From Microvirga lupini (GTDB lineage: Bacteria > Pseudomonadota > Alphaproteobacteria > Rhizobiales > Beijerinckiaceae), in assembly GCA_000517005.1 (NCBI GenBank), contig KI912039.1, forward strand, positions 76,628 through 112,608: a DNA stretch of 35,981 nt, written 5' to 3'. Shown here piece by piece: positions 1 to 8,336 of this stretch. The notes below the pieces were generated by a model. The model made no database searches. It saw only the letters and a program-made list of their open reading frames with translations, and was not told the origin of the DNA. A program made the translations under genes and the position numbers. Position 1 is the first letter of the stretch; each line of letters opens with the position of its first letter.

Positions 1-183
1 TCATAGACATCGAGCCGGGCTGCTTCTCGCGCCACCCTCGATCAACCGTCAGCTCAGGGCTCTCCAGCCCTGGGCCACACGGCGCTGGCTCTGTGACAGA
101 TCTCTCCTCCCAGTCCGCCCTATTTGTTCGACCAAACGGCTCCATTTCATCGCAAAGATGTTCCAGATGGCCCCTGCTCAGGG

Positions 184-423
184 CTAATCATTCGGGCGGC
201 GCTTCCGGCTGGCCCGATGCCTCCTCCTGGCAAGGGCGACGAACAGCAGCGCGCCCCCGGCGGCAAAAACCGCCATCTCGGTCGCGATGTGGATGTATGG
301 ATCGGTCCCGTCGAACCAACCGGCGAAAACATCATAGCTTTCGAGCACGAGGGTCAGTGTCATTCCCGCCATGGCCCCGCAGAAGGCAGAGGCCGTGGGA
401 TCCCACGTGTTGCGACGTTTCAT
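184..423 (-). CDS. Small two-helix membrane protein, function unknown
   Basis: The 79-residue product has two hydrophobic stretches, about residues 11-37 and 45-66, separated by an acidic loop. It ends in a strongly basic tail rich in Arg and Lys, which suggests a small inner-membrane protein with a cytoplasmic C terminus. The ATG at 423 follows AGGAG at an 8-base spacing, which supports both the start and real translation. It lies 54 bases downstream of the interrupted small gene at 478-792 on the same strand and may share its transcript. I do not recognise the family. The stop codon is TAG. Confidence 0.6.
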   Translation of the reverse strand: MKRRNTWDPTASAFCGAMAGMTLTLVLESYDVFAGWFDGTDPYIHIATEMAVFAAGGALLFVALARRRHRASRKRRPND

Positions 424-477
424 GCCCGCGCTCCTGTGCGTGGGGCTACCGCCCGGGCTCCGCGTCGGCCGTCATGG

Positions 478-792
478 TCAGTTCAGGGTCTGGTAACGCT
501 GCTTGGCCTCGCAGATGAAGTCCACGATGGCCTCTAACTCGTCTTCGTCGAATTCGAAGCACCCGATGCTGTCGATGGTGACCCCACGCACGAGCGAGTG
601 GATCTCCAGCCAGAACGGCGGCAGGTCGGAACGCCCCTACTGGGGCACCTCCGTCAGGCGCACTTCGAGGCCACCGAACCGGGCGAGCGTGACGGTGCGG
701 GAGCCGTCGGCGCCGTCCGGCTCCGTCGCGAGCCGCACATAGGCGCGGATGATCTGCTGCTCGATCCGGTCACGGCACGTATCGGACTTCAT
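478..792 (-). pseudogene. Small acidic protein gene interrupted by an in-frame TAG
   Basis: From the ATG at 792 (preceded by GGAG, 7-base spacing) a frame runs 51 codons to a TAG at 637-639. It then continues open in the same frame for 52 more codons to a TGA at 478. The second half (segments LPPFWLEIHSL and FEFDEDELEAIVDFICEAK) looks like genuine coding sequence and has no convincing start of its own. The simplest reading is a 104-residue protein with one nonsense mutation at codon 52. Alternatives are a functional 51-residue truncation or a sequencing error. I recognise no functional domain; the full-length form resembles small conserved hypothetical proteins of Hyphomicrobiales, which is recall and not a search result. 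Confidence 0.55.
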
Positions 793-1030
793 GGCGTCGC
801 TCCCCGACGCCGGGCGTGGCTCCGGCATTCCAGTCTCCATTGACGCAGGGACGACCAGCGGGGCGGGCCTTCCTCGAACCGTTGCGGGCTGCTCGCCCGC
901 GCGGATTTTCTCCTCACCGCCTCCGCTGGAAGGGCGTGGTGATACCGGAGACGCTGCACACCGGTCTTGCTATTCTCAGCCAAAGGCTTGCCCGCCCTAG
1001 TCGATGCCCTGGCTACGAGGAGCGTGCTCG

Positions 1031-2092
1031 ATGCGACGATTGCCCAGGAAGCCGCCTGCCATGCCTCCGGGTGCGTCCGGCACCATTGCCCGTCTGGCGG
1101 CCGTCCGCGCCAGCGAGGCAGGTCTCGATCTCGCCCCCCTCCTGCGCAAGGCGGACCTGACCGAGGCCCAGATCCGGGACCGGGAAGCCCGGATGGAAGT
1201 CGCGGATCAGATTGCCTTTCTGAACCTGGTGGCGGATGCCCTCCCGGACGCCCTGCTTGGCTTTCATCTCGCTCAGGGCTTCGAGCCGCGGGAGGCCGGT
1301 CTGCTCTACTTCGTGCTCGCCTCCTCCGCCACCCTTGGAGAGGCTCTGGCTCGCGGCGAGCGGTACAGCACCATCACCAACGAGAGCATCCGGTTTCGCT
1401 GCCTGGAAGGGAGCGATTTCTGCATCAGCGCCAGCTATGACGGCGTTGCCCGGCATACGGACCGCCATCAGATCGAGTTCTGGGTCACGACGCTCGTCCG
1501 GATCTGCCAGGCCGTGACAGGAACCGGCCTGCGCCCGGTCAGGGTCAGCCTTGCCCACCCGCGCTGCGGCGCCTCGGGCGAGCTCGAGGCGTTCTTCGGG
1601 TGCGAGATCATGTTCGCGGCCGACCGGGATGAGGTCGCCTTCGCGCGGGGCGCGTCGCAGCTTCGGCTCGTCGGGGCCGAGCCCTATCTGAACCAGCTTC
1701 TGGTCCGCTACTGCGAGGAGGCCCTGGCCCACCGGCAGAATCCTGTCAGCCCGATCCGCGCCAGCGTGGAGAATGCCCTTGCGGCACTCCTGCCCCACGG
1801 CGGCGGCCGTGCGAGCGAAGTGGCCCGGACCTTGGGGATGAGCGAGCGGACGCTGGCCCGGCGGCTGGCGGCGGAAAACCTGACCTTCCTCGGGATCCGG
1901 GAGGATATGCGCACGGATCTGGCGCAGCACTATCTTGCCGACCCCACCCTCTCGGTCTCCCGGATCGCCTGGCTTTTGGGTTTTCAGGAGGTCAGTGCCT
2001 TCACTCATGCCTTCCGGCGTTGGACCGGTCACTCGCCGAGCAGGATGCGCTCCGAGATCGCGACACAGAATCCTCCGGCCGAATCGCCATAA
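1031..2092 (+). CDS. AraC-family transcriptional regulator (OruR/ArgR-like architecture)
   Basis: The 353-residue protein has a long N-terminal effector domain, about residues 20-220, of the type called arabinose-binding domain of AraC regulators. The C-terminal double helix-turn-helix, about 245-345, includes segments VARTLGMSERTLARRL and ISRIAWLLGF-type SVSRIAWLLGF followed by FTHAFRRWTGHSPSRMR. This order is typical of OruR-like activators rather than of AraC itself. An in-frame ATG at 1004 lies upstream, but the ATG at 1031 follows GAGGAG at an 8-base spacing and is preferred. The gene is divergent from the small gene at 478-792 across a 238-base gap and converges with the EcsC gene. Its target and effector cannot be told from context. 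Confidence 0.85.
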   Translation: MRRLPRKPPAMPPGASGTIARLAAVRASEAGLDLAPLLRKADLTEAQIRDREARMEVADQIAFLNLVADALPDALLGFHLAQGFEPREAGLLYFVLASSATLGEALARGERYSTITNESIRFRCLEGSDFCISASYDGVARHTDRHQIEFWVTTLVRICQAVTGTGLRPVRVSLAHPRCGASGELEAFFGCEIMFAADRDEVAFARGASQLRLVGAEPYLNQLLVRYCEEALAHRQNPVSPIRASVENALAALLPHGGGRASEVARTLGMSERTLARRLAAENLTFLGIREDMRTDLAQHYLADPTLSVSRIAWLLGFQEVSAFTHAFRRWTGHSPSRMRSEIATQNPPAESP

Positions 2093-2134
2093 GCGACCTG
2101 AACCATCGGCGCCGCGCTCAGCCGAAGGATCAAC

Positions 2135-2995
2135 TCACGCTCCGATGCTCTCCCGGATCCGGTCGTAAGCCAGGCGAACCGTCCCCCTGCCGTAGGTCCG
2201 CTCCAGCCGTCGCACGGTGAAATGTCCGTGGGCGAGCGTCTGGAAGTGGTCGACGAAGGCGGCATTGACGGCCGCGCCGCCGATCGCTCCGAGAACCGGA
2301 ACGGCCTGGGCTGCGACCTTCTGCGAGACGACCACCCCGAACCGGGATCCGATCTGAGCGAGCAGGCGCACGATCGCCGAGGCACTCTCATCGACGACAC
2401 CGCGCCCGGCCATCTGCTGCAGGGCGCGGGTGACGGACTTCGCCATCGCGGCCCGCACGGCGAAGTAGCCGGCCTCATGGAAGTTGTCCGAACCGGAATG
2501 CCCGCCCAGGGCGAAGACCTGCAGGCAGGCCAGCGCCGTCTCGGGATCCTCGAGGTCCTCGCCTTCGCTCTGGGCGATTCGGGCGATCGACCGCAGCATG
2601 ATCGTCGTGGAGATGGGAAGCTCCACCAGGACCGCCGAGATGCCGAGCGCCCCGCCCATGGCCCCGGACAGTATCGCGAGCGCCTTGTGGGCGCGGGCCT
2701 CCGGATTCCTGCCGTCCTTCGGGATCGTCCGGAGCGCGTAGCGCAAGGCGCGGGCAAGCGCCCCCTGCGTCGCCTTGGAGATCACGCCGGAGACCGGCGC
2801 GGGAAGCGCCTGCCCGAGAAGCTCGATCGGCCGACCCGCCAGAGCCGACAGCCGGGCCACGTAACTTGGCCCCTCAAGCGCGAGGACGGCCTGTCGCAGC
2901 GCCTCCCGGTCCTCGTCCGAGATGGCGATCACGGGCGCCGCATGATCGCCCTGGGTCAGGTGTGACTTGTCCTGTGTACGGAGATCCTGGCTCAT
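2135..2995 (-). CDS. EcsC family protein
   Basis: The 286-residue product matches the EcsC family. It has an N-terminal helix beginning SDEDREALRQAVLALEG, then LPAPVSGVISKATQGALARAL. A glycine- and alanine-rich hydrophobic core around residues 110-160 carries LSGAMGGALGISAVLVELPISTT, and a conserved FALGGHSGSDN segment follows. The family is named after an accessory protein of the Bacillus Ecs ABC transporter, but the role of such stand-alone proteobacterial members is not established. Membrane association is likely from the hydrophobic segments. The start at 2995 has GAGAGG just upstream with short spacing. No ABC genes are adjacent, so the transporter link does not help here. Confidence 0.8.
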   Translation of the reverse strand: MSQDLRTQDKSHLTQGDHAAPVIAISDEDREALRQAVLALEGPSYVARLSALAGRPIELLGQALPAPVSGVISKATQGALARALRYALRTIPKDGRNPEARAHKALAILSGAMGGALGISAVLVELPISTTIMLRSIARIAQSEGEDLEDPETALACLQVFALGGHSGSDNFHEAGYFAVRAAMAKSVTRALQQMAGRGVVDESASAIVRLLAQIGSRFGVVVSQKVAAQAVPVLGAIGGAAVNAAFVDHFQTLAHGHFTVRRLERTYGRGTVRLAYDRIRESIGA

Positions 2996-3068
2996 ACCCT
3001 CTCATCTGGGTATCCGGTGCCGACAGCAACAGGTCCGTCACTCCCAGTGGCTGATTCAAACCCTACGG

Positions 3069-4283
3069 CTACGCCGCCGTGAGGATCTCGTCGGCCGGCC
3101 CGAAGAACTCATAATGAATGCGGTTCGAACGAACGCCTGCCAGGGCCAGCCCGCCCACGAAGGCGCGCAGGAACGGCCGCGGACCGCAGAGATAGTAGCC
3201 TGCCTCCTCCAGCGGCGTGTTGGCCTGCAGCCAGTCTACGGTAATCAGCCCCTGGTGGTCGTAATCCTCCCCGGGCCTGTCCTCAGGCCGCGGCTCGACA
3301 TAGAAGGTGGCGGCCTTGATGTTCGGATACGCCTCCGCCAGGGAGCGCACGCGGGCCTTCATGGCATGGGTCGAGCCGTTCAGCGTGCCGTGCACGTAAT
3401 AAGTCACCTTATTGGGGTGCCGGGCCGCGATCGTCTCCAGCATGCTCATCATCGGCGTCAGGCCGACACCGCCGCTCAGCAGCACCACCGGCCGCGGCGA
3501 CTCCTCATTGAGGAAGAACTCGCCGGCGGGCGGAGCTACCTTCAGAACGTGGCCGACCTCGGTCTGATCATGCAGCCAGTTGGATGCGACGCCCTGCGGC
3601 TCACGCTTGACCGAGATGCGATAGGTCTCGCCATTGGGCGCACTGGAGATGCTGTAGTTGCGCTTGAGCGGGTGCTGGTCCGGCACCTCGATCCAGAAGG
3701 TCAGGTATTGCCCGGGCTGATGACGCAAGATGGGTCCCCCATCCTCAGGTCGCAGCACGAAGGAGGTGATGATCTCGCTTTCGCGCTGCTTGCTCTCGAT
3801 CCGGAAATTGCGCCAGCCGTTCCAGCCTCCAGGTGCGGACGCCAGGCTGGTGTAGATGGCCTTCTCGCGTCCGATCAGGACATGCGCCAGGAACCAGTAG
3901 GCCTCGCCCCAGGTCGCCAGGATCTCGTCGGTCGCGACATCGCCAAGCACATCCTTGATCGCCCCGAGGAGCGCCTCGGCCACATGCGGGTAGTGCTCGG
4001 GCAGGATGTTAAGACCCACGTGCTTCTGGGCAATGCGCTCGACGGCCGGTGCGAGGGCTCCCAAATTGTCGATGTTCTGGGCATAAGCGAGAATGGCGCT
4101 AGCGAGCGCCCTGGGCTGAGATCCCGTCTCGCCGTGGTGCGACTGATTGAAGAGGTCGCGGATCTCCGCGTTCTGGAACATGCGCTCGTACATGCGCCTC
4201 GTGATCGCCAGCCCATGCTCCTGGAGGGCGGGAACGGTAGCCTTCACGAGATGGATGGTCGTGTCGCTCAATGTGTTCGTCAT
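3069..4283 (-). CDS. hmp: Flavohemoglobin / nitric oxide dioxygenase
   Basis: The 404-residue protein has the complete Hmp layout. An N-terminal globin domain, about 1-138, has the distal Tyr in MYERMF, the Gln in GSQPRAL and the proximal His in AQKHVGL. An FAD-binding reductase domain follows with the RNYSISS motif. The NAD-binding domain has GGVGLTPMMSML, CGPRPF and a C-terminal YEFFGP. It oxidises NO to nitrate with O2 and NAD(P)H in the cytoplasm, protecting against nitrosative stress. An upstream in-frame ATG at 4361 exists, but the Met at 4283 aligns with the family start and has AAGGG upstream. It stands alone after a 302-base gap from the ABC permease. No recognisable NO-responsive regulator gene is nearby. 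The stop is TAG. Confidence 0.95.
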   Translation of the reverse strand: MTNTLSDTTIHLVKATVPALQEHGLAITRRMYERMFQNAEIRDLFNQSHHGETGSQPRALASAILAYAQNIDNLGALAPAVERIAQKHVGLNILPEHYPHVAEALLGAIKDVLGDVATDEILATWGEAYWFLAHVLIGREKAIYTSLASAPGGWNGWRNFRIESKQRESEIITSFVLRPEDGGPILRHQPGQYLTFWIEVPDQHPLKRNYSISSAPNGETYRISVKREPQGVASNWLHDQTEVGHVLKVAPPAGEFFLNEESPRPVVLLSGGVGLTPMMSMLETIAARHPNKVTYYVHGTLNGSTHAMKARVRSLAEAYPNIKAATFYVEPRPEDRPGEDYDHQGLITVDWLQANTPLEEAGYYLCGPRPFLRAFVGGLALAGVRSNRIHYEFFGPADEILTAA

Positions 4284-4585
4284 GGCATCACCCTTGAGGC
4301 TGTTTCGCGAGAGAACGGGATGGCAACGTCGTTCGTGCACGGGTAGGCCGCCGGAGGGCACCGGAAAATTCAGGTCATCTCCCTAAGTGTTTTCCCTGAG
4401 CACCTTCGGTCGCAGGCGAAGTGTCACGGCAGGTCACACGCCTGTGGCGATGTCCCGAAGTCTCGAGATGACGCACTCCAACCATTCAGGGAGCGCATTG
4501 TTGCGACCGGGTATCGAAAAGTCCGGCCGGGTGTTCCCTGGTCCTGCCCTGGCAAGGCCCCGCCTGCGGAGCCTTCCGTTGCGAC
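4284..4585. other. Intergenic region upstream of hmp
   Basis: This 302-base stretch separates the end of the sugar permease gene from hmp, both on the minus strand. It should hold the hmp promoter and the end of the permease transcript. I found no FNR-like inverted repeat, no clear NsrR-type palindrome and no T-tailed terminator hairpin. Short open frames across it have no protein-like composition. Confidence 0.4.
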
Positions 4586-5485
4586 TTATTCCTTCACTGC
4601 ACCGGTCATGGAAGAAACATAGTAGTCCACGAAGAACGAGTAGAGCAGCACGACCGGCAGCGACCCCAGAAGGGCACCCGCCATGAGGGCCCCCCATTCG
4701 TAGACATCGCCGCGCACGAGTTCGGTCAGCACGCCCACGGGCACGGTCTTGTTCTCGGACGACTGGATAAAGGTGAGCGCGTAGATGAACTCGTTCCAGG
4801 AGAGGGTGAAAGCAAAGATGCCGGCCGAGATGAGGCCCGGCACCGCGAGCGGCAGCATGATCCTCGTCAGGATCTGCCAGCGGGAAGCTCCATCGACGAG
4901 AGCGCATTCCTCCAGCTCATAGGGAATGGAGCGGAAATAGCCCATCAGCAGCCAGGTGCAGAAAGGGACCAGGAAGGTCGGATAGGTGAAGATCAAAGCG
5001 AGCTTCGAGTCGTAGATCCCGAATTTGAAGATCATGACCGCCAGCGGAATGAAGAGGATCGAGGGCGGCACCAGATAGGCCAGAAAAATCGCCAAACCCG
5101 TCCAACGGGAACCGGGAAAGCGGATCCGCTCGATGGCATAAGCCGCGAACACCGATGCCACAAGCGAAAGTAAAGTCGACCCTACCGCCACCACCATCGT
5201 GTTAACGAGCCAGCCAGGATAGGACGTTTCGAACAGAAGGTAATAGATGTTCTGCAATGTCGGATTGGACGGCCAGAATGGGTTGTAGTCACGGAAATTG
5301 TTGAGTTCCGCATTGGGCTTCAGGGCCGTGATCGTCATCCAGTAGAAGGGAAAGAGGAGGACGAACACGAAGACCGCCAGGGGCAGGTACACCGTGAGCA
5401 ATCTTTGCGGCGTACGGTTGAGATAGCTCATGCCGACGCTGTCGTCGGCCACGATGGGATCCACAGGTCTGGCGCTCGAGGTCAT
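4586..5485 (-). CDS. Sugar ABC transporter permease, MalG/UgpE type
   Basis: The 299-residue inner-membrane protein has six predicted helices. The family loop motif is EECALVDGASRWQILTRIMLP at about residues 190-210, the coupling helix that docks on the ATPase. The N-terminal helix starts LLTVYLPLAVFVFVLLFPFYWM. This matches the second (MalG-like) permease of carbohydrate CUT1 importers. The start at 5485 has GGAGG upstream and overlaps the end of the MalF-type permease by four bases, so the two are translationally coupled. No ATPase gene follows: the next gene downstream is hmp. The importer must use an ATPase encoded elsewhere. The substrate is unknown. Confidence 0.9.
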   Translation of the reverse strand: MTSSARPVDPIVADDSVGMSYLNRTPQRLLTVYLPLAVFVFVLLFPFYWMTITALKPNAELNNFRDYNPFWPSNPTLQNIYYLLFETSYPGWLVNTMVVAVGSTLLSLVASVFAAYAIERIRFPGSRWTGLAIFLAYLVPPSILFIPLAVMIFKFGIYDSKLALIFTYPTFLVPFCTWLLMGYFRSIPYELEECALVDGASRWQILTRIMLPLAVPGLISAGIFAFTLSWNEFIYALTFIQSSENKTVPVGVLTELVRGDVYEWGALMAGALLGSLPVVLLYSFFVDYYVSSMTGAVKE

Positions 5486-6429
5486 GAGTCGGTCCCTCCC
5501 TGCTGCCAGCGGCGGCGCTGCAGCCCGAAATAGCTGAAGAGGATGGCGGCGAGAAGGAACGGCACCATCGCCACGGCAATGGCCGCGCCTTCGCCGAGCT
5601 GGCCGCCGGGAATGGCCCTCTGGAAGCTCAAAGTCGCCATGAGGTGGGTCGCGTTGAGCGGCCCGCCCCGGGTCAGCACGTAGATGAGCTGGAAATCCGT
5701 GAAGGTGAACAACACGGAGAAGGTCATCACCACGGCGATCAAGGGCGAGAGCATGGGCAGCGTGATGTAGCGGAACCGCTGCCAGGAGGTCGCGCCGTCG
5801 AGGGTCGCCGCCTCATGAAGCGAGGGCGAGATCGTCTGAAGGCCGGCCAGCAGCGTGATCGCCACGAAGGGAATGCCGCGCCACACATTCGTGAGGATCA
5901 CCGTGGCACGGGCATTGTTCGGGTCGCCCAGGAAGTTGATGGGAGAGTCGATCCATCCGAGCGACATGAGCGCCCAGGAGATGATGGAGAACTGCGTGTC
6001 GTAGATCCACCAGAAGGCAATGGCGGACAAAACCGTCGGCACCACCCAGGGCAGGAGCACGATGGCGCGGATGAAGGCCTTGAAGGGAATGTGCTCGTTG
6101 AGAAGAAGCGCGAGCCAGAGCCCCAGCATGAATTTGAGGATCGAGGCCACCACCGTGTACAGGATCGTATTGAACACCGAGAGCCAGAAGATGCTGTCTT
6201 CCCAGAGGAGCTGGTAGTTCTCCAGCCCGACGAAGACGCCGGAGCGGCCGATGCGGGTGTCAGTGAATCCGAGCCAGACGCCAAGCCCGAGCGGATAGGA
6301 GAGAAAGACCAAAAGGAATATGGCCGCCGGCAACATGAAAAGCAGGCCGAGAAAGACCTTGCTCTGCAGCAGGGGCGTGCGTGCAGGCGCAGCCGTTGCG
6401 CCTGCACGAGGAAGGGCGGCATCGACCAT
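5482..6429 (-). CDS. Sugar ABC transporter permease, MalF/UgpA type
   Basis: The 315-residue membrane protein has a short cytoplasmic N terminus and a first helix VFLGLLFMLPAAIFLLVFLSYP. It has the coupling motif EAATLDGATSWQRFRYITLPML at about residues 220-241. The open frame extends upstream to 6771, but the Met at 6429 is preferred because it follows CGGAG at suitable spacing and gives the normal family N terminus; the longer form would run into the binding-protein gene. It forms a heterodimer with the MalG-type permease downstream, with which it overlaps. Confidence 0.9.
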   Translation of the reverse strand: MVDAALPRAGATAAPARTPLLQSKVFLGLLFMLPAAIFLLVFLSYPLGLGVWLGFTDTRIGRSGVFVGLENYQLLWEDSIFWLSVFNTILYTVVASILKFMLGLWLALLLNEHIPFKAFIRAIVLLPWVVPTVLSAIAFWWIYDTQFSIISWALMSLGWIDSPINFLGDPNNARATVILTNVWRGIPFVAITLLAGLQTISPSLHEAATLDGATSWQRFRYITLPMLSPLIAVVMTFSVLFTFTDFQLIYVLTRGGPLNATHLMATLSFQRAIPGGQLGEGAAIAVAMVPFLLAAILFSYFGLQRRRWQQGGTDS

Positions 6430-6461
6430 GAAGCGTCTCCGACGTCGTCGAGAGGTAAAGG

Positions 6462-6483
6462 GGGCGGCGCTCGCGCGCCGCCC
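6462..6483. other. Stem-loop between binding-protein and permease genes
   Basis: GGGCGGCGC at 6462-6470 and GCGCCGCCC at 6475-6483 form a perfect 9-bp stem with a four-base loop in the gap between the binding-protein stop and the permease start. Read on the minus strand it is followed by CCTTT only, so it is a poor intrinsic terminator. A role in stabilising the upstream binding-protein mRNA or attenuating read-through is more likely, by analogy with malE-malF type intercistronic repeats. Confidence 0.6.
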
Positions 6484-6494
6484 GTACACGTTTG

Positions 6495-7814
6495 TCAGAC
6501 GCGATAGTAGCGGTTGGCCCGCTGCTCTGCGCGCTTCGCGGCTTCCTCTGGGGTGCGCTGTCCTGTGGCGGCCTCGGCCACCATGTCGACCATGACATAG
6601 TCCGCCATCGTGGCCGCCGAGGCATAACCCAGTGGACCGGCGTAACCGTTGGGCCGCAGGGTCCCCGAAGCACGCTTGTAGGGCTCGTGCACCGGATCGG
6701 AAGTCCAGACCGGGTTGTCGATCAGGCCCTTCAAGGGCGGGCAGCAATAGGCGCTCGAAGCGGTGATCCAAGCGTCCATCTGCGGCTTGTCGAGCATGTA
6801 TTGCAGGTAGGCCCGGGCCGCGTTCGGGAACTTCGTGTATTTGAAGATCACCGCCGATGTGGTCTGATGCAGCTCGACCGGCTGGCCGATCGGTCCGGTC
6901 GGCATCACCGTCGAGCGGATGTCCTTTGCGATCTCGGCCATTTTCGGATCGTTCTTGGCTGAATAATAGAGCGATACGCCGTTTGCGGTCACCGAGATGT
7001 CACCGGAGAGAAACACGCGGTTGTTGTTGATGTCGAGCCAGCTTTCGGTACCCGGAATGAAGGTCTGGTAGAGTTCACGAGCGTATTGCAGCGCCTTGAT
7101 GGTCTCTGGCGAGTTGATGACCACCTTCCCGCTCTCGTCGACCATCTTGCCGCCATGGCTCCAGACGATCCAATGCGCGAAGTTGTTGCCATCGCCCACA
7201 GTCTTGCCCATCGCAAAGCCGGCCGGCTTGCTCTTGGCCTTCAACGCCTTGCACAGCTCCAGAAACTCATCGGATTTCTCAGGGAATTTCGTCCAGCCTG
7301 CCTGCTGAAGCATGCTCTCGCGATAGAGAATCCCGTTACCGATCGCCGCCAGCGGCAGAGCAATGAACTTGTCGTTCTGCTTGGCGTAGGATTCCGGGCC
7401 CGGGAAGTAGCCGCCGTACTTGCTGGCGAAGCTGTTTCCGATGTCGGTGACGTCGAGCAGCTTGTCCGGATACTGGAATGGATCATCGAACCAGACGAGC
7501 ATGACGTCCGGACCTGAACCGACATTGGCCGCGACAGCTGCCTTGGGGCGAATGTCCTCCCAGCTTTCCTTGTCGACACGCACCTCGACGCCGGTGGCTT
7601 CGGTAAATTTCTTCGTATTGGCGAGCCAGGAATCCTCGTCGCCCTTCACGAAGGGCGTCCAGCGCAGCACGCGCAAGGTGGCGCCTTGCTCGGGCTTGTA
7701 TTGCGGGGCGGCGGCCTGCGCGAAGGCCGGCCCGGCATTCAGAAGCTGGGCTCCCGCCGCGCCAGCGGCGAGGCCCGCCGTTCCAAGAAGCAGATCACGT
7801 CTAGACAGGGTCAT
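6495..7814 (-). CDS. Extracellular solute-binding protein, family 1 (sugar ABC importer)
   Basis: The 439-residue precursor starts with a twin-arginine signal, MTLSRRDLLLGTAGLAAGAAG, with probable cleavage after AFA near residue 32. The mature part has the family 1 binding-protein fold. Its recognisable segments include TLRVLRWTPFVKGDE, a VGSGPDVMLVWFDDPFQYPDKLLDVTD-type lobe and LQYMLDKPQ near the C terminus. It captures the substrate in the periplasm for the two permeases downstream. The ATG at 7814 follows GGAGG at good spacing. TAT export suggests folding or cofactor binding before export, unusual but not rare for this class in alphaproteobacteria. The ligand is unknown; polyol or glycoside-type sugars are typical of the family. 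Confidence 0.9.
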   Translation of the reverse strand: MTLSRRDLLLGTAGLAAGAAGAQLLNAGPAFAQAAAPQYKPEQGATLRVLRWTPFVKGDEDSWLANTKKFTEATGVEVRVDKESWEDIRPKAAVAANVGSGPDVMLVWFDDPFQYPDKLLDVTDIGNSFASKYGGYFPGPESYAKQNDKFIALPLAAIGNGILYRESMLQQAGWTKFPEKSDEFLELCKALKAKSKPAGFAMGKTVGDGNNFAHWIVWSHGGKMVDESGKVVINSPETIKALQYARELYQTFIPGTESWLDINNNRVFLSGDISVTANGVSLYYSAKNDPKMAEIAKDIRSTVMPTGPIGQPVELHQTTSAVIFKYTKFPNAARAYLQYMLDKPQMDAWITASSAYCCPPLKGLIDNPVWTSDPVHEPYKRASGTLRPNGYAGPLGYASAATMADYVMVDMVAEAATGQRTPEEAAKRAEQRANRYYRV

Positions 7815-8336
7815 CGTTCGCTTCCTCCATTAATCCGGGATCTCTGGTGACATGCGTGGCCGCCCCGGTTGAGCCGCGCACTTGAAGTCAGTCCGTACCC
7901 GGTCCTGTCCTCCAATCGGCGCGGACGAGAGCGGGATCGAATGTGATGAGGATGTATTCGCCGGACCGTTTCATGGCGAAGCCGCTTGCCCGGATCTTGA
8001 AGGAATTCATGAGCATGCGACTTTAAGCTGGCCGGATATCGACTTGTCCGCAGGATGGTGTGTCCGGATGAATTCATCCGGATCGGCGGCAGACCTATGG
8101 AACGTCCAAGTCGCGCGCTCGCATTCAAGCATGCGCTTCCTCCCGGCCCCCGTTCATTCCTCATGCCTGTCTGACGCAGGCTTCAGAGTTATTGGAATGA
8201 ATATTCTAGGAAGAACCGCTCCATATCAAGCAGTGACATCGACAGCTTTCACAGCGGATCATCTGTCACTGTACATAGGTCAATGAACCTGACCATTATC
8301 GAGAATGTCGAAGCTGCATCGCCTGAAGCGAGGGGC
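7815..8336. other. Intergenic region upstream of sugar ABC operon
   Basis: This is 522 bases between the end of the LysR gene and the binding-protein start, both on the minus strand, so it should contain the ABC operon promoter. It holds the 20-bp palindrome at 8063-8082 listed separately. A more AT-rich segment around 8188-8215 contains GAATATTC. Short open frames here (for example the minus-strand frame 7811-8164) have an unconvincing Arg/Ser-rich composition and are not called. Confidence 0.5.
8063..8082. promoter_or_regulatory. 20-bp perfect palindrome, candidate operator
   Basis: The sequence TCCGGATGAATTCATCCGGA is a perfect inverted repeat with no spacer. It lies about 250 bases upstream of the binding-protein start and 255 bases downstream of the LysR stop. 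No T-tract follows on either strand, which argues against a terminator. A symmetric site of this length is typical of dimeric repressors such as LacI or GntR types. No such regulator gene is next to the operon, so the binding protein is unknown. Confidence 0.5.

Noticed and set aside
55..72. Perfect 7-bp hairpin CAGGGCT-N4-AGCCCTG at the left edge
   Set aside because: No T-tract on either strand and no supported gene end next to it; seven-base arms occur by chance in a window of this size.
93..537. Overlapping plus-strand frames of 141 and 137 codons at the left end
   Set aside because: They are antisense to the better-supported small membrane protein gene and have low-complexity Arg/Pro/Ser-rich translations.
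2967..4346. 459-codon plus-strand open frame opposite hmp
   Set aside because: The minus strand encodes an unmistakable full-length flavohemoglobin; the plus-strand translation has no domain character and is a GC-rich antisense shadow.
7811..8164. 117-codon minus-strand frame in the gap upstream of the sugar binding protein
   Set aside because: No ribosome-binding site or protein-like composition, and it overlaps the binding-protein start; the region is better read as a promoter.
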